From NCBI RefSeq assembly GCF_002104995.1, contig NW_024468251.1, forward strand, positions 434,001 through 498,000: 64,000 bases of DNA. Reading direction: 5' to 3'. The stretch is from Linderina pennispora (Eukaryota; Kickxellomycota; Kickxellomycetes; Kickxellales; Kickxellaceae). The notes under the pieces were generated by a model. That model searched no databases. It was not told the DNA's origin and saw nothing but the letters and a program-made list of their open reading frames with translations. How positions within the stretch are numbered: position 1 is the first letter of the stretch; the number at the start of each line of letters is the position of its first letter. Shown one piece after another: positions 47,287-57,867 of this stretch. The position numbers and the translations under genes were made by a program.

Positions 47287-49237
47287 GAGGATTCTGGTAG
47301 CCTTAAGATTGTTGAAAATGCAACGGTGTGTTCTATAAACTCTGCGTGGTGCTCGTTTGGTATGTGTGTAGAAGGAAGAGTAGAATAAATGGAGGGATAC
47401 ATTTATAAGGAATCCGTCTACAAGACCAAAAAGGAGAACAAGGTTGAGGTATTCCAGTAAGGACCGATCTAAACTAAATCCATCAACGTGTGAGAGGTGA
47501 TGGAATCATTGGTGTTTACATTCGGGATCAGGAATCCCCATGCGGCACCATGGACAAGGCTGAAACGCATATGTACAAAGACCCAGGCAGAAAATCAGCT
47601 TTCCTTCTTTCACTCAGCCATATTTGAAAAGTTGTTTTTCCATATACCCGATAACCAGCCATCTCCTAGGTTAACAGTTAATCTTTCATCATCCTTCACT
47701 ATTCAGAATTGTACTGCAGTGGCTGGCTAGTATCATGAGAGCCCCACCAGTTTGGCAAAGTTCAACTCGGCCTAGCTGGTCGAAAATGTTCTTGTGGTGG
47801 CTGTAACAAGAAGATTATGTTTAGCGTGTTTCAAAGAATTTTTACTTCAGGAAAAATAGAAACAAAAGAGGTACCTGTGAACTGTAGGCGATGATATATA
47901 TACCCAGCCTGATACAGCTGCTTTCGATATGAGTTTGATCGAAACAACATGTCAGGATGATAGCTGCTATTATTTGCCTGCTGATATATGTCGGCGCTTT
48001 CATTGTTCACAGCTGGACAGAAGCCTCTGTTATCACAAGCTTGGTTTTAGGCGCTGCCATTGGCACTGGCGTCTGCCTTCGGCGAAAAACAGCAGTATAG
48101 ACATGGATCCAGAATCATACTTATGTGCGGGATATATACCAGCACGTTACCAGATTTTTCTTCAGCTAGTTTTAAATTTTGGAATATAACCTGTATGGAA
48201 GTCTATTCATAACCCACCTGCTACAGAACATAGCCATTGGCTGCAGTATTGACGTCAATGTTTACCCCAGTCGGTGCACGGCATTTACCAGGTGTTTGTC
48301 CCGCTGTGCATGTGCGCTTGAGTCGTTTGTCTAGTTATCAGTCGTATAGTTGAGCGCCCGGCTTGCCGTCACCTGATTTGGCTGACATGTCGACGTCAGG
48401 GGCAACCATGGTGGGCGCCCAACAATACTAGATGTAAGGTATACAAGTCACTACTTGAGCACATGGAAAATTAACTAAACTGCATCATGCCTCACTATGC
48501 GGTACTGGTGAACGATCTATATCCCAAGCCCAGATTACCCCCTGCTCTTGTCGTATTGACAGAGTACAAGGGTATATGAAGATAGGCTGAGTTGGGGGCA
48601 GTGACAGTAACTAGGACAGCCAACACAGATGTGAATCGGTATGGCTGGTTGGTGAGCATTTAAATTAGAAGGTATCACTTTGAAAGACAAGATGCTCCCT
48701 CTAATGCTTCTGCCTAGACCAAAATGGATGCAAGGTGCAATATAGTGCCAACTACTAGATTGTGAACGTATTGCTCAAGAGACAATGTGTCACAGCAAAA
48801 AGCCGTGGATGATACGCTGCATCACTATCAACGTCCAAAGGGCAAACATGGCGTCTGCGGTGAGTATTATGTGGTCTATATCATCCCCTAATTTTTAATA
48901 GAATATCTATCACACATCATAGCAATAGAGGGCAGCGATATTCGAGATGGGGTGATATCACCTGGTAAAGCCATGAATGATGTTAGGGACTTTGTCTAGT
49001 CATTGTACAAGAAGCGCACTGGAGCGCGGGCACATTACTGCCTAAGTCAGAAGCTTGTTGCCGAAGCCGCAGACAGATCCAAATTTAGCTGATGTGATAG
49101 GGGTGATTAGAGTGCCACTGTTTGATCGATTTGGGTATTTTCGTCGACTAAGCTTGGATAATCGGTGTGGCCGCTGGATGGCTTTGATACTAAAAAAAAG
49201 AGCCTGATGAAAACCTATTGGTGAGGCAAAGTAAAAG
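47287..49237. other. Gene-poor region with a FunK1 relic
   Basis: Apart from the relic at 47505-47705, no gene is recognised in about 1.9 kb. A TGACGTCA (CRE/ATF-type) palindrome occurs near 48250, but there is no adjacent gene to assign it to. Confidence 0.5.
47505..47705 (-). pseudogene. Relic fragment of a second FunK1-type gene
   Basis: About 190 bases match 46310-46490, inside the neighbouring FunK1-type gene, at roughly 75% identity in the same orientation. On the plus strand both contain the antisense track EKLFFHI and the wording CACCAT...AAGGC...GAAACGCATA. It is an isolated internal piece, so a paralogue once lay just upstream and has been almost entirely lost. Confidence 0.6.
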
Positions 49238-49335
49238 CATATAGAGGCTGGCCGTTTGTTGCGCAGCAGCAAAAGCGCTTTTCTTCTCACCAGACCTAGT
49301 TCACCGCCAGTCTTCATTACTCCACTACTTTTGCA

Positions 49336-50769
49336 ATGACACTAAGCGACGATTATATTGCCATGCAAGATGATCCTTGGCGCGATCCATATCTGACAGA
49401 CGAAGAGAATGTTTCGCCAGTTAGGCTGAATAGGCCGAAGCCCAGTCTTCTCGTCACCGAAATCGGCAAGAAACCAACGTCTGAAATGAAAAGCCAGTGG
49501 GAGTCAGACGTGCGCAACGCAACGGTGGATGTGGACCTTCAAAGCATGTTTGATTCCCTTGGCCTCCTGGAAAAGTTTCGCGAGTTTCTGGCACCGCATG
49601 GCACTGCTATAGCCAAGCTTGCCGACAAGATTTGTGCCAGGGACGTCCTCAAGGGCATGTGGTTTGCGTCTGACACAGGCACCAGGCGTGAGCTCGTGCG
49701 CTTCATTGACAGGTACCTCCACTTGGTCATGGACGAGCTAGCTCCACATGTGTTACCTTTTGACATCATCAACCACGACTGGCGCTCCATCTTCGACACT
49801 GAGCTGATGCCTGGTCTTCTTGTCGGCTACCCTGACCGGGCCAGTGTGGATGAAAATCGTCGCTTCATGCTTACGCTGCCTGATATCTACATGCTAGTGG
49901 CTATTTCAGGACATGGTTTAATCAACGACTCCAGCGAGGGCAAGGATATGGAGAAGATGTGTGCCTGTGTGCGCGGTATGTGGGCAGTCCAATTTACTCG
50001 CGCGTTTATCCCAGCACTGTACATCGACGACGACTTCAATGTCACGCTGTATGTCTTTACTCGTGGCAGACTCCTGCGTGCTGTGCTTGGCTCGCTCGTG
50101 GATACCAACAAGGACACGCTCATCAGCCTGATTACACCACTGGCGTTTCACCTTCTACAGACAGAGCACTTTGGGAGGTTCTGCAACTGGTATGATGAGC
50201 TGTCAAGTATGAGACTCACTCATCGTGCGCCAGTAGATACCGACTCCAATTTCGCATCTCGCTATGCGCAGCCAGTGAATGTTGATACTCTTATCGATGC
50301 CTCTGATTCTATTCAGGACTACTTTCTTCAATTCCCATGTCACAAGCCTGGTGACACCACCATCTTCGGGCCGCTGAACACGCTCATTATCTCAAACGTA
50401 GACAGAATCAAGAAGTTGCTCCTACTTTCCTGGTATCCCAAGTCTAGTCCCACATGGGGTACCATTGGCGGCATTGAGGATGCACAGAGCGCCTGTCTGA
50501 TTCCCAAGGTTCTCGACTGCGGCATCATCGTGGAGGATCTGCTTGGATATCGCCTCGAGTTTATTTCCTTTGTTTACAGCGGCGAAGACACCGATCCGAT
50601 CATGAAGGAGCTCCTCAGGCTGAGGGACGGAAGTGTGCAGACGATGGTTGACCAGCACGGCAAACAGATGCTGGCTCGTGAGAAGCGCAGACTGTCTGAC
50701 CGCTCCGATGTTAGCGGGTCTTCTACTGAGCAGCATGTCCCCCATCACAAGGTGCCCAGGCACCGCTAG
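49336..50769 (+). CDS. FunK1-N-terminal-like protein, intact copy, function unknown
   Basis: 477 residues, no frameshift. It starts MTLSDDYIAMQDDPWRDPYL and ends in a basic tail (KVPRHR). A helical N-terminal third precedes a segment MPGLLVGYPDR...DIYMLVAISGHGL. A beta strand region follows (WAVQFTRAFIPALYI, then DDFNVTLYVFTRGRLL). This strand pattern, with Arg-Phe-hydrophobic then Tyr/Leu-Phe-x-Arg, resembles the region preceding the kinase domain in FunK1 proteins. No HRD, DFG or glycine loop is visible. It could be a truncated FunK1 or a separate family built on the same front domain. Its broken sister lies at 37402-38848. Confidence 0.6.
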   Translation: MTLSDDYIAMQDDPWRDPYLTDEENVSPVRLNRPKPSLLVTEIGKKPTSEMKSQWESDVRNATVDVDLQSMFDSLGLLEKFREFLAPHGTAIAKLADKICARDVLKGMWFASDTGTRRELVRFIDRYLHLVMDELAPHVLPFDIINHDWRSIFDTELMPGLLVGYPDRASVDENRRFMLTLPDIYMLVAISGHGLINDSSEGKDMEKMCACVRGMWAVQFTRAFIPALYIDDDFNVTLYVFTRGRLLRAVLGSLVDTNKDTLISLITPLAFHLLQTEHFGRFCNWYDELSSMRLTHRAPVDTDSNFASRYAQPVNVDTLIDASDSIQDYFLQFPCHKPGDTTIFGPLNTLIISNVDRIKKLLLLSWYPKSSPTWGTIGGIEDAQSACLIPKVLDCGIIVEDLLGYRLEFISFVYSGEDTDPIMKELLRLRDGSVQTMVDQHGKQMLAREKRRLSDRSDVSGSSTEQHVPHHKVPRHR

Positions 50770-51010
50770 TCTTCCACCCATCCACTTTACTTTTTCTTCT
50801 TGTTTCTTTCAAATAGCAGCATTATTGGCCATGGAAAGGCGGTGGTGATCGTATGCACGCCGTGAGTAAACATGCATAGCAGCATGTACATGTCTGAGGC
50901 ATACGGTGATATTCATGGTGATGATGCACATGGTGTGGATGCTTGGAAGATGCACGTTCAATGTGGAAAACATGGATTGCAGCAGAGAAACTAAAAGAAA
51001 CAAAATAAAG
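50770..51010. other. Duplicated HOOK/gene 3' flank
   Basis: Copy of the HOOK 3' flanking sequence, colinear with 37159-37400 in reverse. No gene. Confidence 0.7.
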
Positions 51011-51182
51011 CTAAGCGCCAGTCAGCTGCATATCAAGGGTAACCCTTTGCTGGCCGAGCCATGAAGCCGGGGTGCCCGCCTGGCGCGCCGACGGCAAGCT
51101 GCCCATGCCACTGGAATGGCCGAAGCCGCTCTGGCGCTCAAGCTGGCGCTGCAAGTTGAACCACGCTGACGCCATCGTGCAG
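51011..51182 (-). pseudogene. HOOK C-terminal fragment
   Basis: Encodes the final ~55 residues of HOOK (ASAWFNLQRQLERQSGFGHS through TLDMQLTGA and the stop), almost unchanged from 36992-37158. It has no start or upstream coiled coil, so it is a passenger of the duplication and not a gene. Confidence 0.9.
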
Positions 51183-51375
51183 AGAAAATACATGGGTACA
51201 AATTGTGGCTCACACCTTCACTGACAATTATGATTTTTTGCGCAGCCAGATTAGGGAGAAAATAATCCGCAGCCTTGGTTTAGCCTGTGGTTACAACATA
51301 AAAAGCTGACCCATCGTCACCCTTCTGTTTGCCATCCACATTTTTCCTCCTCACCGCTTTTCTCTATAACTAAGA

Positions 51376-51849
51376 ATGCTTGTTTCTCTTACTCCTTCGC
51401 CGTTCCACGCCGACTGCACGTTCTGTGACATCATCAAGGGCGAGACGCAGTCATGCAAGATCCTCGAAACCACTCTGACGACGTCATTCCTCGACATCCA
51501 CCCGCTGTCCGAGGGCCACATCCAGATTGTGCCCAAGCGCCATGCCGACCGCATGCACGAGCTGCCGGACATGTACCTCATGGACGTGATGCTGGTGGCG
51601 AAGAGAATCGCACTGGCGATGGGGCTTGAAAGCTACGACATCCTGCAGCGCAACGGGTCGCTTATTTACCAGCAAGTGCCGCATGTCCACTATCACCTGG
51701 TGCCGAAGCCCAAGCCGCGCCAGGGCCTGCGGGTCGGCTGGCCCAAGAACTACGTGCCGATGGAGGAGCTGAAGGGCGTGGCCAATGCCATCAGGGACAA
51801 GCTGTACCAAGAGTCGCTGTGCGCAGCCATGAAGAGCAGCAGCCTGTAA
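51376..51849 (+). CDS. HNT1: HIT-family nucleotide hydrolase (HINT-like)
   Basis: 157 residues, no frameshift. Histidine-triad protein; HINT members hydrolyse AMP-linked phosphoramidates. It has the zinc-type pair CTFCDI near the N-terminus, then SFLDIHPLSEGHIQIVPK and RHADRMHEL. The triad HVHYHLVP gives His103, His105 and His107. A C-terminal extension (KPKPRQGLRVGWPKNYVPM) matches the HNT1/HINT3-like branch better than FHIT. The TFC leader agrees. The gene starts 194 bases from the edge of the duplication, so its promoter may have been changed by it. Confidence 0.93.
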   Translation: MLVSLTPSPFHADCTFCDIIKGETQSCKILETTLTTSFLDIHPLSEGHIQIVPKRHADRMHELPDMYLMDVMLVAKRIALAMGLESYDILQRNGSLIYQQVPHVHYHLVPKPKPRQGLRVGWPKNYVPMEELKGVANAIRDKLYQESLCAAMKSSSL

Positions 51850-52091
51850 TTTTTTTTCTCTATTTGCAGATTATACTGGCAGCCTAGCCATTTTCCAATT
51901 TCTACTTGATGATCCTTGGCTTAAAAGGGTGGACGCGCTAATCAAATCGCTGCAAAGGAGTTTCTTTAGAGCGTACTATTTCTAGCTGCCGTGCTTGGCG
52001 CAACCGCGACTGTTCTTTTTCTTTTCCCACTGCCATACAACTTGCATTTCATTTTTCTTCTTTTTGAAATTAGCTTCAGCGAATCTCACAG

Positions 52092-52577
52092 ATGTCCTTG
52101 CCATTCAACGTACAGCAGGCCGGCAGCCGGTTCGGCGTGGAGGACCCGATGAGCGACGACCCAGGGCTATTCAAGCTCTCGCGCTCGGAGCGGTACATGG
52201 CGTTTGGGGCGTGCTTTGTAATCGGGCTGGTGCTCAGTGTGCTGGGCACGGTGCTTATATTCTCGAGCAACATGGCGGGGTTTGCGGTGTGCTATTCGCT
52301 GGGCAACGTGATATCTTTGTTCGGGATGGGGTTCCTGATTGGGTTTAAGCGGCAGCTGAAGATGGCGACGCAGCCGGTGCGGCTGACGGCGTTCATCGTG
52401 TATATTGTGCTGCTGGTGCTGACGTTTGTGGTAGCGTTTGCGTGGGGCATCCCGGTGCTGTGTCTGGTGATGGCGATTTGCCAGTTCTGCGCGCTGGCGT
52501 GGTACTCGGCGAGCTATGTGCCGTTCGGGCGCAAGATGATCAAGGGCGCGTGCAGCTCGTGCGCCAAGGCGATTTGA
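52092..52577 (+). CDS. SFT2: SFT2-family Golgi membrane protein
   Basis: 161 residues. Small tetraspanning protein acting in endosome-to-Golgi traffic. The N-terminal cytosolic part (FGVEDPMSDDPGLFKLSRSER) is followed by four membrane segments: AFGACFVIGLVLSVLGTVLI, AVCYSLGNVISLFGMGFLIG, AFIVYIVLLVLTFVVAFAW and LCLVMAICQFCALAWYSASY. The loop KRQLKMATQPVRL and the end SYVPFGRKMIKGAC match the family. The ATG at 52092 follows a short leader. Convergent with the first PMT gene of the array. Confidence 0.92.
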   Translation: MSLPFNVQQAGSRFGVEDPMSDDPGLFKLSRSERYMAFGACFVIGLVLSVLGTVLIFSSNMAGFAVCYSLGNVISLFGMGFLIGFKRQLKMATQPVRLTAFIVYIVLLVLTFVVAFAWGIPVLCLVMAICQFCALAWYSASYVPFGRKMIKGACSSCAKAI

Positions 52578-52707
52578 GCAATAGCCCCACCTGCGACATT
52601 TCTTTCTGTATATTTTGGTTGAATTTATCGCTTTTCAGTTTCCCAAAAATAATCGGCATGATATGATGTCGGACAGGGTAGCATTCATGTGAAACATGCA
52701 AGGGGTT

Positions 52708-55014
52708 CTAGTCGTGGCCGTCGTAAATGTTCCAGGTAGAGATCCACTTGCGGTTCGCCAGCTCCTTGGCCGGGTAGTCGAAGCCGAAGGTGAACGGAGC
52801 AAAGAACATAAAGTTGGCAATGGCGGCGAGTCCAAGCACGGCCAGCACGGTCTTGTTCATACGCGAGGTCACAGAGCCCGAGAGACGGGCGGCGTTCCAC
52901 TCGAGCAAGAAGGCCAGGTACATGGCGGCAAAGTACACGGCTGGGAAGTAGTGGTGCAGATAGGTGACTCTGCCCATAATGAAGAACGGCAGGTAGTGCA
53001 AAGCCCAGCCGCCCCACAGAATGGCCGAGACCAGTGCGTAGTTCTCAAGCGCGCCAGGGTTGCCGTTGAAGTCGTCGATTCCGCGCTGGCTGCGGATGGC
53101 GAAGTACAGGATCTGGATGGGGCCGGCGATAAAGACGGCCAGGGAACTGAGCCACCAGACGACCGGGTTTCCAGTGAGCCAGAACTTGACGCGGTTGTCG
53201 TTCCACCCGCACATGCGCAGACCCAGGCGCATGATGGGCCACTCGTAGGGCGCCGACGTCAGCGAGTCGAACTTGTCGGGGTCCGGCAGCAAGGCATTGT
53301 TGGTGCGCGCCATGGCCTTGTTGAGCCGCACAAAGTCGCGCAGGAACGAGCTGCGCAGCTCGCCGGGCCGGGCATTGGGCAGCAGCGGGTTGACATGGTT
53401 CTCGATGTTCCAGACCGAGTTGTCGTCGATTTTGCCGCTGCGGTCACACACAATCTCGGCCTGCTTCCACCCCCACTGCGGCAGCGACTTGCCCGAAGCA
53501 CGCAAGAGACAGCCTTGTTGCACGTGGCGCAGACGGAACCGCGACGCCAGTGTGCGCAGGTGCTTGTTCGGGTTGCTGTGCGACAGATCCTGCACCACCT
53601 CGACGCGCCAGTGGTCGTTCGGGTCGTTCCACTTGCTGTCCATGCCGTAGCCGGTCACCTCCCACTCGCGCTTCGCCACGTGGGCCTTGACCTGGTGCGA
53701 GTGCAGGTTGCGCGTCGTGCGCTCATGCACCAGCCGCACGATGTCGCCGTTCTTGATGAACTCGACGGTCTCGCTGGTGTTGCCGTAGGTCTGACCGTGC
53801 ACCTTTTTCAGGATCCAGTCGTTGTTCGAGTCCTTGTGGCTGTAGCAGGTGATCTGCTGCTGCTGCGAGCCGCCCGGGTACTGGTCCACGTGCGAATGCA
53901 GCAGACCGACGCCCTGCAGCGCATTCTTGATCGTCACCTTGGAGCCAAATGCAACGTCCAGCGGTTGGTTCTGCAGGTTGGTGCCCTGCAGGTTCGCCTG
54001 GAACAGCGAGTCCATCTCGGCATCGCCTGGGCCCGACTTGTACAGCAGCGCAAAATGCACCTTGAAGCAGGCCAGGTAGATGGTCACTGGGATCACGATC
54101 AGGGCGGCGCCGCGCACAAGCCAGTGCATCAGATAGTTGCTGGGCCGGGTCTCCGGAAGCTCCAGCAAATCGTACAGCTCGTAGACCGTATACAGCCCGA
54201 CTAGCGCCACGGCAAAGAACCCGACCCACTTTGAGCTAGTGACCAGGCCCAGCGACACGCCGGTCATGAACATCCACTTGTACCAGGGCACGGTAAACGG
54301 CTGCTTGCGGTGCTTGTAGACGCCCGACAGACACATGGCGCTCATGGCCGTGAAGCACAGCAGCATGGCGTCCAGAAGAATGAACCGGCTGATAGTGCAC
54401 AGCGCATTGTCAAAGCAGACCAGCAGTCCGCCCAGCAACGCCGCGTTCATCGAGCACCCGAGGTTGCGCAGCGTCACGTATGCAAACGGCGCCAATGGCA
54501 CGCCGAAGCTGGCATTAAAGATGCGCAGGAACCTGTAGTTGACGTTCTCCGGGTACGTCTCGCCCGACGGGAACCTAAACGACCCGTCGAAGCCCGTCAG
54601 GATCTCCGACAGTCCCACCAGCATCTTTGCCAGCGGCGGATGAACGTCGTGGTAGAATGTATGGTTGACGTAGTGCGCGCCAAACTTGCCGAAATGTGCT
54701 TCGTCCCACACCACAAAGTTGCTTTTTCCGATCCGGTAGAACCGCGTCATCGCCGACAGAATCGTCAGCACCACCGGGTTCAGCAGCTCCTGGTTGCGCT
54801 GCCACCACTGGTCGTGCTGCCCACTGCCAACGACCCTAGCCTTACCGCCGGTCTTGCTGGCCATCGGCGCCGCTTCATCGACGTCGGTGTCGTCGCCCTC
54901 GTCGTCAGAAGCAAACAGCGCCGACTTTGCAGGGCTGCCCGATGCCTCGCGCGAAGGTTTCTGCTTGCCCTGCGTCGGAGATGCCTTGCGAGGTTTCTCC
55001 TGGAACAGACTCAT
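52708..55014 (-). CDS. Protein O-mannosyltransferase, PMT2-like (array member 1)
   Basis: 768 residues from the ATG at 55014 (MSLFQEKPRKASPTQGKQKP); the frame is uninterrupted. The N-terminus is charged and disordered, unlike the other three copies. The catalytic motif is VVWDEAHFGKFGAHYVNHTF, then HDVHPPLAKMLVGLSE. The MIR region contains LLHSHVDQYPGGSQQQQIT. The C-terminal helices include HYLPFFIMGRVTYLHHYFPA. The upstream frame extension (to 55158) is discarded because it would add a hydrophobic stretch of UTR-like sequence. It is the most divergent of the four. Confidence 0.95.
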   Translation of the reverse strand: MSLFQEKPRKASPTQGKQKPSREASGSPAKSALFASDDEGDDTDVDEAAPMASKTGGKARVVGSGQHDQWWQRNQELLNPVVLTILSAMTRFYRIGKSNFVVWDEAHFGKFGAHYVNHTFYHDVHPPLAKMLVGLSEILTGFDGSFRFPSGETYPENVNYRFLRIFNASFGVPLAPFAYVTLRNLGCSMNAALLGGLLVCFDNALCTISRFILLDAMLLCFTAMSAMCLSGVYKHRKQPFTVPWYKWMFMTGVSLGLVTSSKWVGFFAVALVGLYTVYELYDLLELPETRPSNYLMHWLVRGAALIVIPVTIYLACFKVHFALLYKSGPGDAEMDSLFQANLQGTNLQNQPLDVAFGSKVTIKNALQGVGLLHSHVDQYPGGSQQQQITCYSHKDSNNDWILKKVHGQTYGNTSETVEFIKNGDIVRLVHERTTRNLHSHQVKAHVAKREWEVTGYGMDSKWNDPNDHWRVEVVQDLSHSNPNKHLRTLASRFRLRHVQQGCLLRASGKSLPQWGWKQAEIVCDRSGKIDDNSVWNIENHVNPLLPNARPGELRSSFLRDFVRLNKAMARTNNALLPDPDKFDSLTSAPYEWPIMRLGLRMCGWNDNRVKFWLTGNPVVWWLSSLAVFIAGPIQILYFAIRSQRGIDDFNGNPGALENYALVSAILWGGWALHYLPFFIMGRVTYLHHYFPAVYFAAMYLAFLLEWNAARLSGSVTSRMNKTVLAVLGLAAIANFMFFAPFTFGFDYPAKELANRKWISTWNIYDGHD

Positions 55015-55413
55015 TTCGTTAAAAAAATCCTTAATCTGTAAACTAGAATAGAATAGCGCGGCGGGAATGAGAATAAAAATAGGTGCGAAGGTAGAGGAAG
55101 AGGTTGAGGAGAAAAGGATGGCGTCGAGTTGCACAGCTGGCACACTACGTATCACCACCAGTTTTGGCCCCCATCGTCATGCTGGAACCACTCAACCCAC
55201 TGTCCTGCCAGCGGCGGTCGGCACGCAAGAAGTTAGACTCCGCCAAACCAGCACGCAACTGCCCTTTCACCCGCAATGCCGTATCGGCTGCAGTAGCAGA
55301 TATCATTGCCGCGACCCCCGCACATTTTTCTTCCTTGACGTTGACAGAAGTTGATTGGGGATGAAGCCAGAACTCTTGAAAATGCTGGGCAGTAGGAAAA
55401 ATCCCAATGGTGC

Positions 55414-57657
55414 TTAGAGAAGGTGCCTGTCCTCGTACACATTCCACGTCGGCAGCCATTGCAGGTACGCCAGGTCCTTGGCCGGCTTGTCCCAGCCAAA
55501 GGTGAAGGGCGAAAACAGCACAAACACGCCCGCGGCCACGCCGATCCCAGCCAGCACCGCCGCCAGATGCAGCGGCTTGGGCAGGAACCACCTGGCAAAG
55601 CACTGGATCTCGAACGCCAGCAGCAGCAGCGCAAAGTACAGCGCCGGCAGGTAGTGGTGCAGATACGTGACACGGCCCATCAGGAAGAACGGCAGGTAGT
55701 GCAGCGCCCAGCCGCCCCACAGCAGCTTGCCAGTGTCCCAGAACGCCGCATACTCGGCCGGGTCGCTCCAGTCCTGGATATGCCGCTGCCGCCGCACAAA
55801 CCAGTACAGCAGCTGCAGCGGGAACAACAGACACGTGAATGACGATGTCCACCACAGCACAGGATTGCCGATCTCGTAGTACTTGATCGAGTCCTTAGCC
55901 CACGACACCAGCCGCATCGGATACAGCAGCAGCGGCCACGACCACGGCTCGCTCTCGGTGGTCTTGTACCGGTCGTGGTCCGGAATCAGCGCATTGTTCG
56001 ACAGCGACATCTCACGGTTCAGCCAAATGGTGTCGCGCACCAGCCGCCGCTTCACCAGCTTCGAAAAGTCCGCCCGCGCAAACCGCCTGTCCCGCACCTG
56101 CTCGATGTTCCACAGCGTGCTCTCCGACCTGGTCGTGTTCGCCTGCGTGCAGATCAGCTCGCTCATCCGCCTGCCCCACGCCGGCAGCCGCGACTGCGTC
56201 GCCTGCAGCAGACACCCCGATATCACATTGTACAGCCGGAAGGTCGTTGTCACCGTCCGCAGATGCGACTTCTCCAGTGGGCTCTCCTCGTCGACAATCT
56301 CGACGCGCCAGGCGTCCCAGATATTCGACTTGGTCGCGTTGCCGTCAAGGAACATGCGCCGGTCCCATCCCATGTAGTAGGGCGTCTCGCGGCCCGTGCG
56401 CAGGTAATGGACCGTACCCACATGCACAAGCCGGATCAGATCGCCGTCATTGACATGCTGCACCGGCGACGTCGAGTTCTCCCATGTGCCGTTGAGCGAC
56501 GTGATCTGCCACCAGTTGAACGCCTGCTTGCCTGCCATGCCGCCGGCTATCTGCTGCATGCCCTTGTCGGGAAACCGCAGCGACTCGTTCGCGTGGATCA
56601 GCCCGAACCCAGGCAGATGCGACCGCAGCGTGACCTGCGACCCATACGCGACCTCGTGCGGCTGCAATGCCACCACGCTGTTCTGCTGCCGCGCCTGGAA
56701 TGCCGACGGCATCTTGAAGTCGCCTGTGCCGCGTGTACTGAGGATGGTAAAGTGCGCCTTGAAGCAGGCCAGGTAAATGGCCACTGGAATGGCAATCAGA
56801 CACACGGCGCGAGCTACCCAGTGTTTGATCTGCGTCGCTGCATCGGTAGTCCGGTCGCTATACAGCCCAAACAACTCCTCGATGGTGCACAGACCGATCC
56901 AGCGCAATGACAAACAGCCCTACCCACTTCGGAGCTGATAACGAGTCCCAGCGATACTCCCGTAAACACCAGCCACCGCCACCATGCCAGGCTAAATGCC
57001 TGCCCCCGCTGTGCCGCAAACGCCGCATACCCCAGCAGCGACATGGCCGTGAAGCACAGCAGCGGCTGGTCCAGCAGGATAAACCGGCTCATCACGCACA
57101 GTGCGTTGTCAAAAATCATAAAGCTCGCTGCCATCGCTGCAAACCCGCGGCTGAACCGCAGAAACCGACATGTGCGGTACGCAAACGGCACCAGCATCAC
57201 GCCCATCAGGGCCACGAACGACCGCTTGGAACACATAGTTTACGTGCTCCGGATACGTCGTCCCCAGCTTATACGCAAACGAGCCGTTGTGCCCGCTGAT
57301 GTACTCGGACAGCCCTACTAACATTTTCGCCAGCGGCGGATGCACGTCGTGATAGAACGTGCGGTTGACGTAGAATGCTCCAAACTTGCCAAAATGTGTT
57401 TCATCCCAAGATACCAGGTTGCGCCGCCCGATCTGGTACAGCCGTGTGAAAGCACAGACAGCTGTCAGCAGCAGAGACACAATCCGGTCCGAGGATGTGA
57501 ACTCGTTCACGTCGCTGTGTCCCGCAGAGCTGCCAACCGTGGGCCTTTTGGCTTCAGGTTGGTCGTCCTTGACACTCTCACCTTCCGAGTCAGAGTATTG
57601 TTGCATGAGTGGTTCCTGCTGGCGACGACGCCGCAGTCCCTCGTCAGTGTCGCCCAT
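55414..57657 (-). CDS. Protein O-mannosyltransferase, PMT2-like (array member 2)
   Basis: Starts MGDTDEGLRRRRQQEPLMQQ at 57657 and ends YEDRHLL. Motifs: LVSWDETHFGKFGAF (note Thr where the others have Ala or Ser), HDVHPPLAKMLVGLSEYISG, the MIR region, and HYLPFFLMGRVTYLHHYLPA. Three +1 insertions break the frame: an extra C after VNYVF near 57233, an extra G near 56934 restoring SSKWVGLFVIAL, and an extra G near 56903. With these removed the gene is about 745 residues, normal for the family. It is 400 bases upstream of member 1, in the same orientation. Confidence 0.92.
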
Positions 57658-57867
57658 TTCGCTAAAAAAAAATAGAAAGGTGGTTGAATTCAGATGGGTT
57701 GGAGAAAAGAAAAGAAAAGGCTGTGACCTAACCAGCATCGCACGAGCCTGCCCGCTAGTTCACCACGAGTAGTTGCCGATCATTCGTGCACGATGCTGGA
57801 CCACGACCGAAACACCAAAACAGAATCGGTTCAGGATATAAAAAGTCTATTTGAAGTAAAGAAAATT

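Larger units (their letters stand above)
49238..51182. repeat. Inverted segmental duplication, right copy
   Basis: Reverse-orientation partner of 36990-38953. It carries an intact version of the duplicated gene plus the last ~170 bases of the HOOK coding region. Identity stops abruptly at GCACGATGGCG on the HOOK side. Confidence 0.9.
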
